From an uncultured Clostridia bacterium (GTDB lineage: Bacteria > Bacillota > Clostridia > Oscillospirales > Ruminococcaceae), in the NCBI GenBank assembly GCA_947625155.1, contig CANQNG010000008.1, positions 1-64,000 on the forward strand: a stretch of 64,000 bases of DNA. The letters are read 5' to 3'. The notes beneath the pieces were generated by a model. That model made no database searches. It worked only from the letters and a program-made list of their open reading frames with translations, and had not been told where the DNA came from. How positions within the stretch are numbered: position 1 is the stretch's first letter; each line of letters begins with the position of its first letter. Position numbers and translations under genes: made by a program. Positions 1-8,263 of the stretch are shown here, one piece after another.

Positions 1-83
1 GATTGGCGTTTTCCTTGCCGCGGATCGTTGTTTTCCTTCCGGCGGATTGATGTTTTCCGGAGTGCGGAATAATCACTAAAGGT

Positions 84-260
84 ATGGCTAAAGGTAAAGC
101 CGAGGGCAGAGCCGAGGGCAGAGCTGAGGGTAGAGCCGAGGGAATCCTTTCAACATTGACCGATCTGGTAAAGAAAGGGTTGCTCACCATTACGCAGGCT
201 GCGCAACAAGCAAATATGACTGAACAGGAGTTTATGGAGAAAGCTGGACTGAAACAGTGA
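84..260 (+). pseudogene. C-terminal fragment of an Rpn/PD-(D/E)XK nuclease-family transposase-like protein
   Basis: A 58-residue reading frame opens with four KAEG/RAEG-type pentapeptide repeats and ends in a short helical tail (LLTITQAAQQANMTEQEF). Such tails are typical of the C-terminus of Rpn-type (PDDEXK_2) recombination-promoting nucleases. The nuclease core is missing: an in-frame stop at 48-50 lies just upstream and bases 1-70 are not recognisable as coding. I read it as the surviving tail of a degraded gene. The family call rests only on the repeat-plus-tail pattern. Confidence 0.5.
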
Positions 261-349
261 TCCATGCGGGAAAGATGGGCTTTTGTTTGCGCATTTCAAT
301 GTGCAGTACAAAAACGGATGTTGTACGTTAAGGCTGTTGATCTCAGCGC

Positions 350-393
350 AGAAGAGATCTCCCCTTACCTGATGGTGAGGGGAGATCTCTTCT
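350..393 (-). terminator. 16-bp perfect hairpin after the PBP gene
   Basis: AGAAGAGATCTCCCCT (350-365) is perfectly complementary to 378-393, with a 12-base loop. It lies directly after the stop of the minus-strand PBP gene. No clear T-run follows on the minus strand, so it may be an mRNA 3'-end stabiliser rather than a strict Rho-independent terminator. Confidence 0.55.
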
Positions 394-395
394 GT

Positions 396-1760
396 TTATA
401 GGGCTTCTTTGAGCCGCTGTAGAAGCACCGAAGCAATATCGCTTGTGCTCACCTCTCCGGAGACACGGTCTTCAATGACAATGCAGAATGCCACCGGAAA
501 ATTGGGATCGTTGACGAAGCCCGTCAGCAGTGAATTTTCCTTGTCGCCGTTCTCCACCTGCGCCGTGCCGCTTTTGACACCGACTTCCGTACCGGGCAGC
601 AGACCGGCGTAATGTTCCCGTCCGTTGTCCAGCATGATCTCCCGCACCTCAGAAGCTGTCTGTGCCGCAAACATGTTCGTGCCGTATGCCGTCTGCGCTT
701 GTGCGGTAATGGTGCCTTTCACGTCAGTTGCGTGGTCGATCAGGTGCGGCAGTGTACACGTGCCGGTCTGGTTGGCAATGGCACTTTGCCAGACCATGAG
801 CTGAAGCGGACTGGCGAGCGTTTCGCCCTGCCCCATGCACCCCCATTGGGTGTTGAAATCCCTTTTGTCTGTCAGCGTGGTCGAAGCCGTGTAGGCACTG
901 ATGCCGTTGATGTCGAAGTACCCCTGTTCGCCCTCTTCATTGACCCGGTAGCCCATTCGCTTGTAGAAGTTTTCGATGTTGTCCAGTGTCCAGCCATTGT
1001 CCTCTACAAGCTGTGCAAAGAACGGGTTGCAGCTATTGGCGAAAGCCTGCACAATGTCCTGTTCCCCGTGTCCGGCAGCATGGTGACAGCGGATGACCTC
1101 TCCGGTCAGGTTCGTGTAACTGCCCGCACAGGAAAACCGTTTTGCCATGACCGCATCATAGCCCATCGTTTCGAGGGCTGCGGCTGTGGTTGCGATCTTC
1201 TGTGTCGAGCCGGGAACGGTCGGGTAAAAGACCTTGCACAGCAGACTGCCCGCTTCAAGGGTCTCTAAGTCGCTGTAGTGGTTGAGGATGTTCACGCTTG
1301 GTTTGCTCAGGCAGACGTAAATTTCGCCGGTCACGTAATTATAGGCGACCGCACAGCCGTTTTTCCTGCCGAAAGCATCATAGACTTTCCGGTTGACAGC
1401 GTGGTCGAGCGTGCAGTAAATGGCAGCCTTGCCATCCTGCTGTTCACCGAGCAGAAAGCTGAAATTCGTCAGCAGCCCCTTGTTCTGTGCCACAATGGTG
1501 TTCGTCATTTGCCGGGAATCATCGCCGATGAGATTTCCCACATCCAGAAAATGGTCTGCCCCGTAGGTGTCGGCAGAGGCATTCGGGTCAAACAGCACAT
1601 CCCCTTTCCGGTCATAGACCAGACCGAGGGAAGCGTTGTCCGAGTGGGAAATATAGAAGCTCGCCTCTGATTGGAGCTTGTAGATCAGAATACCGAACAG
1701 GACCAGAAACAGCAGCAGCATCAGCGTGATGAGGTGCTGTCCTCTGCGGATGCTTTTCAT
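396..1760 (-). CDS. Class B penicillin-binding protein (transpeptidase)
   Basis: 454 residues. A single N-terminal membrane anchor (about 10-28) is followed by an extracellular penicillin-binding transpeptidase domain. The three active-site motifs are present: S185-T-Q-K188, S243-C-N245 and K396-S-G-T399. It should cross-link peptidoglycan stem peptides at the outer membrane face. It overlaps the upstream SEDS gene by four bases, and an FHA protein starts the operon. That FHA-SEDS-PBP order resembles the RodA/PbpA-type cassette known from Actinobacteria. It is shorter than typical SpoVD/FtsI proteins and has little pedestal region, so it could act in division, elongation or sporulation. Confidence 0.88.
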   Translation of the reverse strand: MKSIRRGQHLITLMLLLFLVLFGILIYKLQSEASFYISHSDNASLGLVYDRKGDVLFDPNASADTYGADHFLDVGNLIGDDSRQMTNTIVAQNKGLLTNFSFLLGEQQDGKAAIYCTLDHAVNRKVYDAFGRKNGCAVAYNYVTGEIYVCLSKPSVNILNHYSDLETLEAGSLLCKVFYPTVPGSTQKIATTAAALETMGYDAVMAKRFSCAGSYTNLTGEVIRCHHAAGHGEQDIVQAFANSCNPFFAQLVEDNGWTLDNIENFYKRMGYRVNEEGEQGYFDINGISAYTASTTLTDKRDFNTQWGCMGQGETLASPLQLMVWQSAIANQTGTCTLPHLIDHATDVKGTITAQAQTAYGTNMFAAQTASEVREIMLDNGREHYAGLLPGTEVGVKSGTAQVENGDKENSLLTGFVNDPNFPVAFCIVIEDRVSGEVSTSDIASVLLQRLKEAL

Positions 1761-3049
1761 GCGGTCTGCCTCCTTTCACGGGGTGCTTTTGCTTTTTTGC
1801 CGGAAAGTGCATGGTGAAACAGCGGTGACTGCCCGGCTTTGAGCATACCCACCAGAAAGCCGCAGGTGATCATGGAACTGCCCCCCTGCGAAATGAACGG
1901 CAGCGTAACACCCGTGAACGGGATGAGGTTGCACGACCCGAAGATATTCAGCGCCATTTGTGCTAGAAAGACTGCCACGACCCCTGCCGTCATGGTCGCA
2001 TGGTAATAGCTTTTCGGGGGATCCATCAGGCAGGTCGAGAGCATGATGAGGATGATCAGTACCGTGATGCCTGCATACAGCAAGCCCCATTCCTCGCAGA
2101 TCGTTGTGAACACAATGTCCGACTCATAAGCAAATACATGGCAGAGCTTGCCGTTGCCCGGTCCCAGCCCGAGCCAGCCGCCTCTTGCCACACCGATGAG
2201 GGCTTCACACTGCTGATAGCCGTCCCCGTAGCGGTCCGCCCAGATGTCCACGTGCAGCCGCCTTTGCACATAGGCAGGCGCCAGCGACCATGCGGCGATC
2301 AGCACGAGTACAGCCGCCACGCACATGGCAGCAATGGCAGATTTGTTGATCTTGGCACGGGGATAGCACAGCCGGCAGACCAGCGCACAGGCAAACACTG
2401 CCGCAAACGTCGGCAGGCTGCCCAGATCGTGACACCACCACTGCATGGCTAAGATCACAAGCGTGAAACCGCACAGGCAGAGCGTGTCTTTGGAAACGTA
2501 GAAGAACAGGATCTTCAGCTTCTTGTGCAGTTCCACAATGGAAGCCGCACAGACCAGCACAAAGCAGGGCTTGATGAATTCGGACGGCTGGATGGAGATA
2601 CTGCCGATCACGATCCATTTCCGTTCCTTGTTGGTGAGGAACACGACCGCTAACATCAGCAGAAAGATGAGGATGTAGATGTATTTTTTCTGTCTGCGGA
2701 TCCATTCATGGTTGCGGGTGAGGAGAAAGCCGACCTCACAGGCGACAAGCGACATGACACAGAACAGCAGATGCTTCACCGAAAGCCCGATATGCCCGAA
2801 ACAGGACTGGTAGATCAGACTCATATTGAGGATACACAGCAGCATCAGATCGAGGGTATATGTCATCTGCCGATAACAGGCAAATGCCACGATACCGGCA
2901 ATATCCAGCCCCAGTACCGCCAGCACGAGCATGAGGAACTCTTTCGGATCCTCTATCGTGCTGCGTACCAGTACGATGCCAAGCATGGAAATATGTGTCA
3001 GGAGCATTAAAATAATTGTGCCCGCATAGGAAAGTCCGTTTTTGAACAA
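1757..3049 (-). CDS. SEDS-family peptidoglycan glycosyltransferase (FtsW/RodA/SpoVE type)
   Basis: Polytopic membrane protein of about 430 residues. Late in the protein it has the family-typical segments SNLIPFTGVTLPFISQGG-like (GVTLPFISQGGSS is visible) and GLGPGNGK. SEDS proteins polymerise lipid II into glycan strands and partner a class B PBP, here the next gene. I favour a TTG start at 3049 because GGTGAG lies just before it. An ATG-like start at 3106 would overlap the FHA gene by about 50 bases and add a non-hydrophobic leader. FtsW and RodA cannot be told apart from sequence alone. Confidence 0.88.
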   Translation of the reverse strand: MFKNGLSYAGTIILMLLTHISMLGIVLVRSTIEDPKEFLMLVLAVLGLDIAGIVAFACYRQMTYTLDLMLLCILNMSLIYQSCFGHIGLSVKHLLFCVMSLVACEVGFLLTRNHEWIRRQKKYIYILIFLLMLAVVFLTNKERKWIVIGSISIQPSEFIKPCFVLVCAASIVELHKKLKILFFYVSKDTLCLCGFTLVILAMQWWCHDLGSLPTFAAVFACALVCRLCYPRAKINKSAIAAMCVAAVLVLIAAWSLAPAYVQRRLHVDIWADRYGDGYQQCEALIGVARGGWLGLGPGNGKLCHVFAYESDIVFTTICEEWGLLYAGITVLIILIMLSTCLMDPPKSYYHATMTAGVVAVFLAQMALNIFGSCNLIPFTGVTLPFISQGGSSMITCGFLVGMLKAGQSPLFHHALSGKKAKAPRERRQTA

Positions 3050-3053
3050 AGTC

Positions 3054-3509
3054 TCACCTTCTTTTCTTGACAGGGGCGGTCTCCGGGACGAGGTAGAACT
3101 GCACATTGCCGAGCCTTACACTGTCGCCGGGTGCGAGCCGAGCCTGATGTACCCGCCTGTCATTGACAAAAGTGCCGCCTTTGGAATCCAGGTCGGAGAT
3201 GCTCCACACGCCGTTGGAGACGGTCATGACTGCATGGTAGCGGGAAACAGAGGCATCCGCCAGCCGGATGTCTGCCGAAATATGCCGCCCGAGCAGGATC
3301 TCATCCGCTTCGAGGGGATAGCGTTTGTCCCAGATGCGCAGTTCCAGACCGCTGCTGACTTTGTGCCAGCGCTTCTGGCAGAGCTTGCTCTCCCGGCTGA
3401 CAGCAAGAATGATCGCCAGTGCGAACAGATCGAGGATCACGACCGCTGCCGCACACAGCACAAGGTCGGGAATGGAAAGAGAATGCAGATAGGAAAGTAA
3501 TTCAGACAC
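3054..3509 (-). CDS. Membrane-anchored FHA-domain protein
   Basis: About 151 residues from a GTG start at 3509, which is preceded by AAAGGAGATG. Earlier in-frame starts lack a ribosome site. One N-terminal transmembrane helix (PDLVLCAAAVVILDLFALAI) is followed by a forkhead-associated domain. The domain shows GRHISADI, SRYHA and GGTFVNDRRV, the phosphothreonine-binding loops. First gene of the FHA-SEDS-PBP operon. A serine/threonine kinase signal probably recruits or tunes the wall synthase, by analogy with actinobacterial FhaB/FhaA. No kinase gene is present in the window. Confidence 0.82.
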   Translation of the reverse strand: MSELLSYLHSLSIPDLVLCAAAVVILDLFALAIILAVSRESKLCQKRWHKVSSGLELRIWDKRYPLEADEILLGRHISADIRLADASVSRYHAVMTVSNGVWSISDLDSKGGTFVNDRRVHQARLAPGDSVRLGNVQFYLVPETAPVKKRR

Positions 3510-3542
3510 AAGATCATCTCCTTTGCCTAAAGTATATCTATT

Positions 3543-3571
3543 ATTATAGTATATTTGCACGGATCCTGCAA
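3543..3571 (-). promoter_or_regulatory. Promoter of the FHA-SEDS-PBP operon
   Basis: On the minus strand TTGCAG (3571-3566) and TATAAT (3548-3543) are separated by 17 bases. They lie about 34 bases upstream of the chosen GTG start of the FHA gene. Confidence 0.6.
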
Positions 3572-3640
3572 GCCGTTTCCCCCCATTAAGGAAATTTTAA
3601 GGAAGGTTTTCATAAATTTCAATAAATTTTCAAAAAAGAC

Positions 3641-3669
3641 TTGAAAATTTTTGGAAAATATGTTATACT
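3641..3669 (+). promoter_or_regulatory. Promoter of hpf
   Basis: TTGAAA (3641-3646), a 17-base spacer and TATACT (3664-3669), located about 45 bases before the start of hpf in an A+T-rich stretch. Confidence 0.65.
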
Positions 3670-3714
3670 ATTTCTATCAAGACGGAACGATCCGTGCAGA
3701 AGGAGGAATCCACT

Positions 3715-4239
3715 TTGAAAATTACAGTAAATGGTAAAAAAATGCAGATCTCTCAGGCATTCACCGAACACGCACAGAAGCGTCTGGATGCCAAGCTGGA
3801 CAAGTTCTTCGGAAACGAAGCCGATGCCAAGCTCATGCTCACCGAGCAGAAAGGCAAGGTCGTTCTGGAGCTGACCGTCCGCTATGATCAGATGCTCTAC
3901 CGTGCGGAGCAGACTGCCGCAGATAAGAACGATGCGCTGGATGCAGCCATTGACAAGATCATCCGCCAGATACGCCGGAACAAGACCCGGCTGGAAAAGC
4001 GCCTCAAGGACAGCGCCTTCAAGCAGGAGTTCGAGGATACTGTGGAGGAGGCAGATATCGCCCTCATCCGTACCAAGAGATTCCATCTGCGCCCGATGAG
4101 CACCGAGGAGGCGATCCTCCAGATGGATATGCTCGGTCACAATTTCTTCCTGTTCCGCAATGCGGCGACCGGCGGCATCAATGTCGTTTACCGACGTGAG
4201 GACGAGGGCTATGCGCTCCTCGAACCGGACGAGAACTGA
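3715..4239 (+). CDS. hpf: Long-form ribosome hibernation-promoting factor
   Basis: 174 residues from a TTG start at 3715, chosen because AAGGAGG (3700-3706) sits eight bases upstream; a GTG at 3694 would place that site inside the gene. The N-terminal half (about 1-100) is the S30AE/RaiA domain that binds the 30S decoding region. The C-terminal half (FHLRPMSTEEAI, LGHNFFLFRN) is the dimerisation domain that joins two ribosomes into 100S particles in long HPF. Monocistronic, with its own promoter and terminator. Confidence 0.93.
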   Translation: MKITVNGKKMQISQAFTEHAQKRLDAKLDKFFGNEADAKLMLTEQKGKVVLELTVRYDQMLYRAEQTAADKNDALDAAIDKIIRQIRRNKTRLEKRLKDSAFKQEFEDTVEEADIALIRTKRFHLRPMSTEEAILQMDMLGHNFFLFRNAATGGINVVYRREDEGYALLEPDEN

Positions 4240-4244
4240 ACAGT

Positions 4245-4275
4245 ACCCCCCTCAGCCGTGAGGGGGGCTTTCTTT
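4245..4275 (+). terminator. Rho-independent terminator of hpf
   Basis: CCCCCCTCA/TGAGGGGGG stem with a four-base loop followed by CTTTCTTTT, starting a few bases after the hpf stop codon. Confidence 0.85.
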
Positions 4276-4348
4276 TCAGGTAACACCGCACCAAGACCGC
4301 CCGACAGCTTTGTGCGGTGCTGCCTTAGAAATTTTTCCGAAAAAACCC

Positions 4349-4377
4349 TTGACAAACGGGACAGACTGTGGTATAAT
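4349..4377 (+). promoter_or_regulatory. Promoter of tRNA-Arg
   Basis: Consensus TTGACA (4349-4354), 17-base spacer and TATAAT (4372-4377), about 18 bases before the tRNA 5' end. Confidence 0.85.
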
Positions 4378-4395
4378 ACTATTTGTTGAGCAGAT

Positions 4396-4469
4396 GTGCC
4401 TGTAGCTCAGCTGGATAGAGTGACTGGCTACGAACCAGTAGGTCGGGGGTTCGAGTCCCTTCAGGCACG
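4396..4469 (+). tRNA. tRNA-Arg (anticodon ACG)
   Basis: A full cloverleaf can be drawn. The acceptor stem pairs GTGCCTG with CAGGCAC. The D arm contains AGCTCAGCTGGATAGAG. The anticodon stem CTGG/CCAG encloses loop CTACGAA, giving anticodon ACG (read as ICG). The T arm has GGTTCGAGTCC. Discriminator base is G and CCA is not encoded. It reads CGU-type arginine codons. Confidence 0.95.
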
Positions 4470-4479
4470 CTCCAACAGA

Positions 4480-4514
4480 AGCATTCCGGTACAGAGTACC
4501 GGGGTGCTTTTTTT
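4480..4514 (+). terminator. Terminator of tRNA-Arg
   Basis: AGCATTCCGGTAC pairs with GTACCGGGGTGCT (one G-T wobble/mismatch), followed by seven T residues. It ends at the 3' edge of the convergent cobO gene. Confidence 0.85.
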
Positions 4515-5010
4515 AGAACTCGATCCCCTCACGGGCAGAAATGCCTTTCGTGTAGGGGTGCTTCACAGCGTGGATCTCGCTGACATAATCTGCACGGGCA
4601 AGAAAGCTCTCGCCGGGATCACGCCCGGTGAGGACAAGTTCTTTCTGCCACCCGAGCACCAGCCGTGCCGCCACCGTGCGGTCCAGCAGATCCTGCGCAT
4701 AGGCAGGAAAGAATTCGTCTAAGATCAGCAGATCGCAGTCACACCGCATGGCATAGTCCAACAGCCTGTTATGGCAGGCGGTGAGCTGTTCTTTCGTTGC
4801 CGCATCCATGGAGAACGTGAAGCCATAATTCTTGTCACAGCGTTTTACGGTGATCTCCGGGATCCGGGCGAGGGCATGCAGCTCCGAGGTCGGAGCGCCT
4901 TTCAGGAACTGGATGATGCAGACCTGCATGCCGCTCCCGGCGGCACGCAGCGCCAGCCCGAGGGCAGCAGTGGTCTTGCCCTTGCCGTCGCCGCAGTAGA
5001 TGTGCAGCAT
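4513..5010 (-). CDS. cobO: Cob(I)yrinic acid a,c-diamide adenosyltransferase (CobO/BtuR family)
   Basis: 165 residues beginning MLHIYCGDGKGKTT, the P-loop typical of the CobA/CobO/BtuR class, and later DLLILDEFF as Walker B. It transfers the 5'-deoxyadenosyl group of ATP to Co(I) corrinoids, making or salvaging adenosylcobalamin. No other cobalamin gene is nearby, so salvage is the more likely local role. It lies two bases after the anti-sigma gene in the same direction and may be co-transcribed with it. Confidence 0.88.
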   Translation of the reverse strand: MLHIYCGDGKGKTTAALGLALRAAGSGMQVCIIQFLKGAPTSELHALARIPEITVKRCDKNYGFTFSMDAATKEQLTACHNRLLDYAMRCDCDLLILDEFFPAYAQDLLDRTVAARLVLGWQKELVLTGRDPGESFLARADYVSEIHAVKHPYTKGISAREGIEF

Positions 5011-5011
5011 G

Positions 5012-5362
5012 TCAGATCTCTTTCCGGAGGAGGGCGGAATGGTTCATCATCATCAGCCCGATGACCAGCATGATCGAGCCAGCCCCGATGGCAGCGCTTG
5101 TGCCGACGATCTCAAAGAATCTCCGGCGGCGCAGTTTCCGGGACAGATCGGCATAGAGCTTTGCCTGCATCTCTTCCACGCCGTCCGGCTGTAGATCGAT
5201 CTTCGGCTGCTGTCGGCGGACGGCATCGAACGTTCTGTAATACTGACGGCAGGCAGGACAGGTTTTCAGGTGGGATCGGATCGCTTCGGCGCTCTCCGCA
5301 CTGACAAGATCTGCCTGATACAGTTCTGCCAAGTCCATTGCGATTTTACATGTCATATTCAT
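5012..5362 (-). CDS. Zinc-finger (ZAS-type) anti-sigma factor
   Basis: 116 residues. The N-terminus holds HLKTCPACRQYY, the H-x3-C-x2-C motif of zinc-binding anti-sigma domains. A single membrane helix lies near the C-terminus (about 86-107), with almost nothing outside. It overlaps the sigma gene by 17 bases, so the two are probably translationally coupled. It should hold the ECF sigma factor at the membrane. The tiny exterior portion argues against a large sensory domain. Confidence 0.8.
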   Translation of the reverse strand: MNMTCKIAMDLAELYQADLVSAESAEAIRSHLKTCPACRQYYRTFDAVRRQQPKIDLQPDGVEEMQAKLYADLSRKLRRRRFFEIVGTSAAIGAGSIMLVIGLMMMNHSALLRKEI

Positions 5363-5858
5363 CCTGAATAGCCTCCATCAACATTTTCTTAGCCCGGTAA
5401 TAGATGACACGGGCGGAATTTTCACTGATATGCAGTGAATCACTGATCTGCGCATAGCTCATGTCCGCATAGACCCGCAGGATCATGACATCCCGGTATT
5501 TCTGCGGAAGGGCAAGGAGCGCCTGCCGGGTATTTTCTGCCAGCAGCTTTTTCTCCACCGTTTCCGCTAAATGCTCGGTGGTGCTGCTCTCCTGTGCATC
5601 TAAGAGCTGTTCGGCGTTTCCGGTGTGCAGCAGCCGCTTGTTCCGGCGCAGATAATGGTAGTAGGTATGCTTGCCAATGGAGGCAAGCCATGTGAACACA
5701 TCGCTGTCCCCCTTGAACCGATAGAACGACACGAACGCCTGATAAAATGTCTCCTGTGTCAGCTCCTCGGCAAGGTCACGGCTTCCGGTCAGCTTAAAGA
5801 GAAAGGCGTAGATGCGGGGAAAGTATTCCTGATAAAGGGCTTCAAATTCCTGTTTCAT
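5346..5858 (-). CDS. ECF (RpoE-like) RNA polymerase sigma factor
   Basis: 170 residues with sigma region 2 (ELTQETFYQAFVSFYRF) at about 31-47 and region 4 (LPQKYRDVMILRVYADMSYAQIS) at about 117-140, the usual ECF layout. The partner zinc anti-sigma gene overlaps its 3' end. The regulon cannot be read from this window, and no obvious autoregulatory promoter was identified. Confidence 0.9.
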   Translation of the reverse strand: MKQEFEALYQEYFPRIYAFLFKLTGSRDLAEELTQETFYQAFVSFYRFKGDSDVFTWLASIGKHTYYHYLRRNKRLLHTGNAEQLLDAQESSTTEHLAETVEKKLLAENTRQALLALPQKYRDVMILRVYADMSYAQISDSLHISENSARVIYYRAKKMLMEAIQDEYDM

Positions 5859-5968
5859 TCTACACCTCTGCTTTCTTTGGATCGCCTTTTCGGGCTTCTG
5901 TTTGGTTAGTCACACGAACGGCTGTAATGTTACAGCGGCGGGCTTCGTTATCTTTCACAAAAATAGCT

Positions 5969-5982
5969 TTGAAAATTTTCAA
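5969..5982. promoter_or_regulatory. Perfect 14-bp dyad upstream of the fatty-acid operon
   Basis: TTGAAAATTTTCAA is a perfect palindrome in the 206-base gap between the divergent sigma gene and fabH. A fab-operon repressor such as a FabT-type MarR protein could bind here, but the match to a known operator is loose and this is inference only. Confidence 0.3.
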
Positions 5983-6064
5983 TAATTTGGCGGGCTGCGC
6001 TGTAACAAACTCCTGCCCAAATGTTACTAAATGCATGGACACTAAATCATTGGGAGGCAGTAAA

Positions 6065-7021
6065 ATGAGTTTTCGTATCTTAGGCACCGGTATGTATGTG
6101 CCGCCGAGAGCTGTGACAAATGATGAAATGTCACAGATCGTAGAGACTTCGGACGAGTGGATCTCCAAGCGGGTCGGTGTCAGGGAACGCCGCATTTCCG
6201 AGAACGAATTCACTTCCGAAATGGGCGCAAAGGCAGCACAGGCAGCACTGGACGATGCAGGCTGCACAGCGGCAGACATAGATATGATCCTGTCGGCAAC
6301 GGTCAGCGGGGAGACTTCCTCGCCGTCCACAGCGTGCATGATCCAGCATGACCTCGGAGCGACCTGCCCGGCAATGGAGCTGAATGCCGCATGTGCCGCA
6401 TTCCTCTACCTGCTGGAGACGGCAGCAGCCTATTTTGCACTCCATCCGGAATACCAGAAAATTCTTGTGGTCGGCTGTGAGCGCATCAGCGGTATCCTTG
6501 ACTGGGCAGACCGGAGTACCTGCGTGATCTTCGGCGACGGTGCAGGTGCAGCTGTTCTCGAACGTGGCAGCGGCTATCTCGATTCCGTCTGCAATGTCAA
6601 GGGCGGGGACGATGTCATCAAGATCCCCCACACCATCGGCTGTTCCCCGTTCTTCCACCGGGAGCAGGATACCCCCTATATCCACATGCAGGGGCAGGAG
6701 ACATTCAAGTATGCGGTCAATTCCCTTGTGGCAGATATTACGGTGCTGCTCGAACGAAATCACCTGACCATGGACGATATTGCCTACATCGTGCCGCATC
6801 AGGCAAATCTGCGCATCATTGACTTCGCAAGCAAGCGGCTGGGCATTGACCCGTCCAAGATGTTTGCGAACATCGACCGGTACGGCAACACGTCAAGCGC
6901 CTCCGTGCCGATCGCACTCCACGAACTGAAAGAAAGCGGCAAGATCAAGCGGGGCGACAAGCTGATCCTCTGCGCATTCGGCGGCGGGCTTTCCGATATG
7001 GCTTGCCTTCTGACGTATTAA
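6065..7021 (+). CDS. fabH: 3-oxoacyl-ACP synthase III (KASIII)
   Basis: 318 residues from ATG 6065, preceded by GGGAGG; upstream in-frame codons lie in non-conserved sequence. The thiolase-fold catalytic triad is visible: Cys110 in ELNAACAA, His in PHQANLRI and Asn in YGNTSSAS. It condenses acetyl-CoA or branched starters with malonyl-ACP to begin each fatty-acid chain. First gene of a ten-gene operon. Confidence 0.95.
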   Translation: MSFRILGTGMYVPPRAVTNDEMSQIVETSDEWISKRVGVRERRISENEFTSEMGAKAAQAALDDAGCTAADIDMILSATVSGETSSPSTACMIQHDLGATCPAMELNAACAAFLYLLETAAAYFALHPEYQKILVVGCERISGILDWADRSTCVIFGDGAGAAVLERGSGYLDSVCNVKGGDDVIKIPHTIGCSPFFHREQDTPYIHMQGQETFKYAVNSLVADITVLLERNHLTMDDIAYIVPHQANLRIIDFASKRLGIDPSKMFANIDRYGNTSSASVPIALHELKESGKIKRGDKLILCAFGGGLSDMACLLTY

Positions 7022-7080
7022 GGGCGTACCCGGAATTTTCCGGTACACATATATTCTATCACAAAAAAGGAGTAAAGACA

Positions 7081-7308
7081 ATGGTAAAGGAAAAAATCAT
7101 CGCTATGCTGGCAGAGGCTACCGACACAGACGCATCTGAGATCACCCTCGAGACCAAGTTTGCAGATCTGGGCATTGATTCTCTCGACATGACAGAGATG
7201 GCAATGGATCTGGAAGATGAATTTGGCATCGAGTTCACACCGTCTCCGGAGCTGAACACGGTCGGCAAGCTGATCGAGGCTGTGGAGAAGCTGGCAGCTG
7301 AGGCATAA
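7081..7308 (+). CDS. acpP: Acyl carrier protein
   Basis: 75 residues, acidic and helical. DSL at 33-35 contains the serine (S34) that receives the 4'-phosphopantetheine arm. The start at 7081 follows an AAAAAGGAG ribosome site. It carries the growing acyl chain between the Fab enzymes encoded around it, four bases before fabK. Confidence 0.96.
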   Translation: MVKEKIIAMLAEATDTDASEITLETKFADLGIDSLDMTEMAMDLEDEFGIEFTPSPELNTVGKLIEAVEKLAAEA

Positions 7309-7312
7309 GACA

Positions 7313-8263
7313 ATGATCACATCGCCTATTTGTGACATGCTGGGCATTCCGTACCCGGTGTTTCAGGGCGGCATGGCTTGGATCGCTGACGGCAAACTTG
7401 CCGCAGCGGTCTCCAATGCCGGCGGACTGGGTATCATTTCGGCTATGAATGCGAACGCAGAATATGTCAGAGAACAGATACGACTTGCAAAAAGTCTTAC
7501 AGATAAGCCCTTCGGCGTGAATATCATGCTGATGAGCCCCTTTGCCGCTGACTGCGCAAAGGTATGTGCAGAGGAAAAGCCTGCTGTGGTCACGACCGGC
7601 GCAGGCAGTGCAGCACCCTATATCCAGATGTGGAAAGATGCCGGTATCAAGGTCGTTCCGGTCATTGCTTCCGTGGCAATGGCAAAGCAGAGTGAACGTG
7701 CCGGTGCAGATGCCGTGATCGCCGAGGGGCAGGAGTCCGGCGGACACATCGGGGAGCTGACGACCATGGCACTCGTGCCGCAGGTCGTGGATGCCGTGAA
7801 GATCCCCGTGCTTGCTGCGGGCGGTATCGGGGACGGCAGGGGCATTGCTGCTGCCTTGATGCTGGGGGCAAAGGGTGTGCAGATGGGTACACGCTTCCTT
7901 GTGGCAAAGGAGTGCGGCGTACACCAGAATTACAAGGATATGGTGCTTTCTGCCAAGGACATTTCCACACAGGTGACGGGCAGACGGTTCGGCGGCAATA
8001 CCTGCCGGGGCATCAAGAACAGCTTTACCCGGAATTTTGTCAAAATGGAATACGCCCCGGATGCAACACCGGGATCCGTTGCCGACCTTGGCGCCGGTTC
8101 GCTTCGCAAGGCAGCCGTGGACGGTGACGTGAAAGAGGGCAGCGTGCTTGCCGGGCAGATCGCCGGCATGGTGAGCCGAGAGCAGACCTGTGAGGAGATC
8201 CTCACGGAGATCATGCAGGAGACAGAAGCCTGCCTGAAAGGAGCAGCAGCATGGGTAAAATAG
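7313..8263 (+). CDS. fabK: Enoyl-ACP reductase II (FMN-dependent)
   Basis: 316 residues, a TIM-barrel flavoprotein of the FabK/nitronate monooxygenase family. It has the N-terminal YPVFQGGMAWIAD and SNAGGLGIIS segments and the glycine-rich VLAAGGIGDGRG phosphate-binding loop. It performs the final reduction of each elongation cycle. Position inside the fab operon separates it from true nitronate monooxygenases. FabK enzymes are insensitive to triclosan. Its end overlaps fabD by 13 bases. Confidence 0.93.
   Translation: MITSPICDMLGIPYPVFQGGMAWIADGKLAAAVSNAGGLGIISAMNANAEYVREQIRLAKSLTDKPFGVNIMLMSPFAADCAKVCAEEKPAVVTTGAGSAAPYIQMWKDAGIKVVPVIASVAMAKQSERAGADAVIAEGQESGGHIGELTTMALVPQVVDAVKIPVLAAGGIGDGRGIAAALMLGAKGVQMGTRFLVAKECGVHQNYKDMVLSAKDISTQVTGRRFGGNTCRGIKNSFTRNFVKMEYAPDATPGSVADLGAGSLRKAAVDGDVKEGSVLAGQIAGMVSREQTCEEILTEIMQETEACLKGAAAWVK

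Noticed and set aside
5969-5982. FapR operator before the fab operon
   Set aside because: The palindrome does not resemble the FapR-type site I know (TTAGTACC-type); it is kept only as a low-confidence dyad.
5860-6339. Minus-strand ORF of 159 codons over the start of fabH
   Set aside because: It is antisense to conserved fabH sequence and to the promoter gap; no motif or ribosome site supports it.
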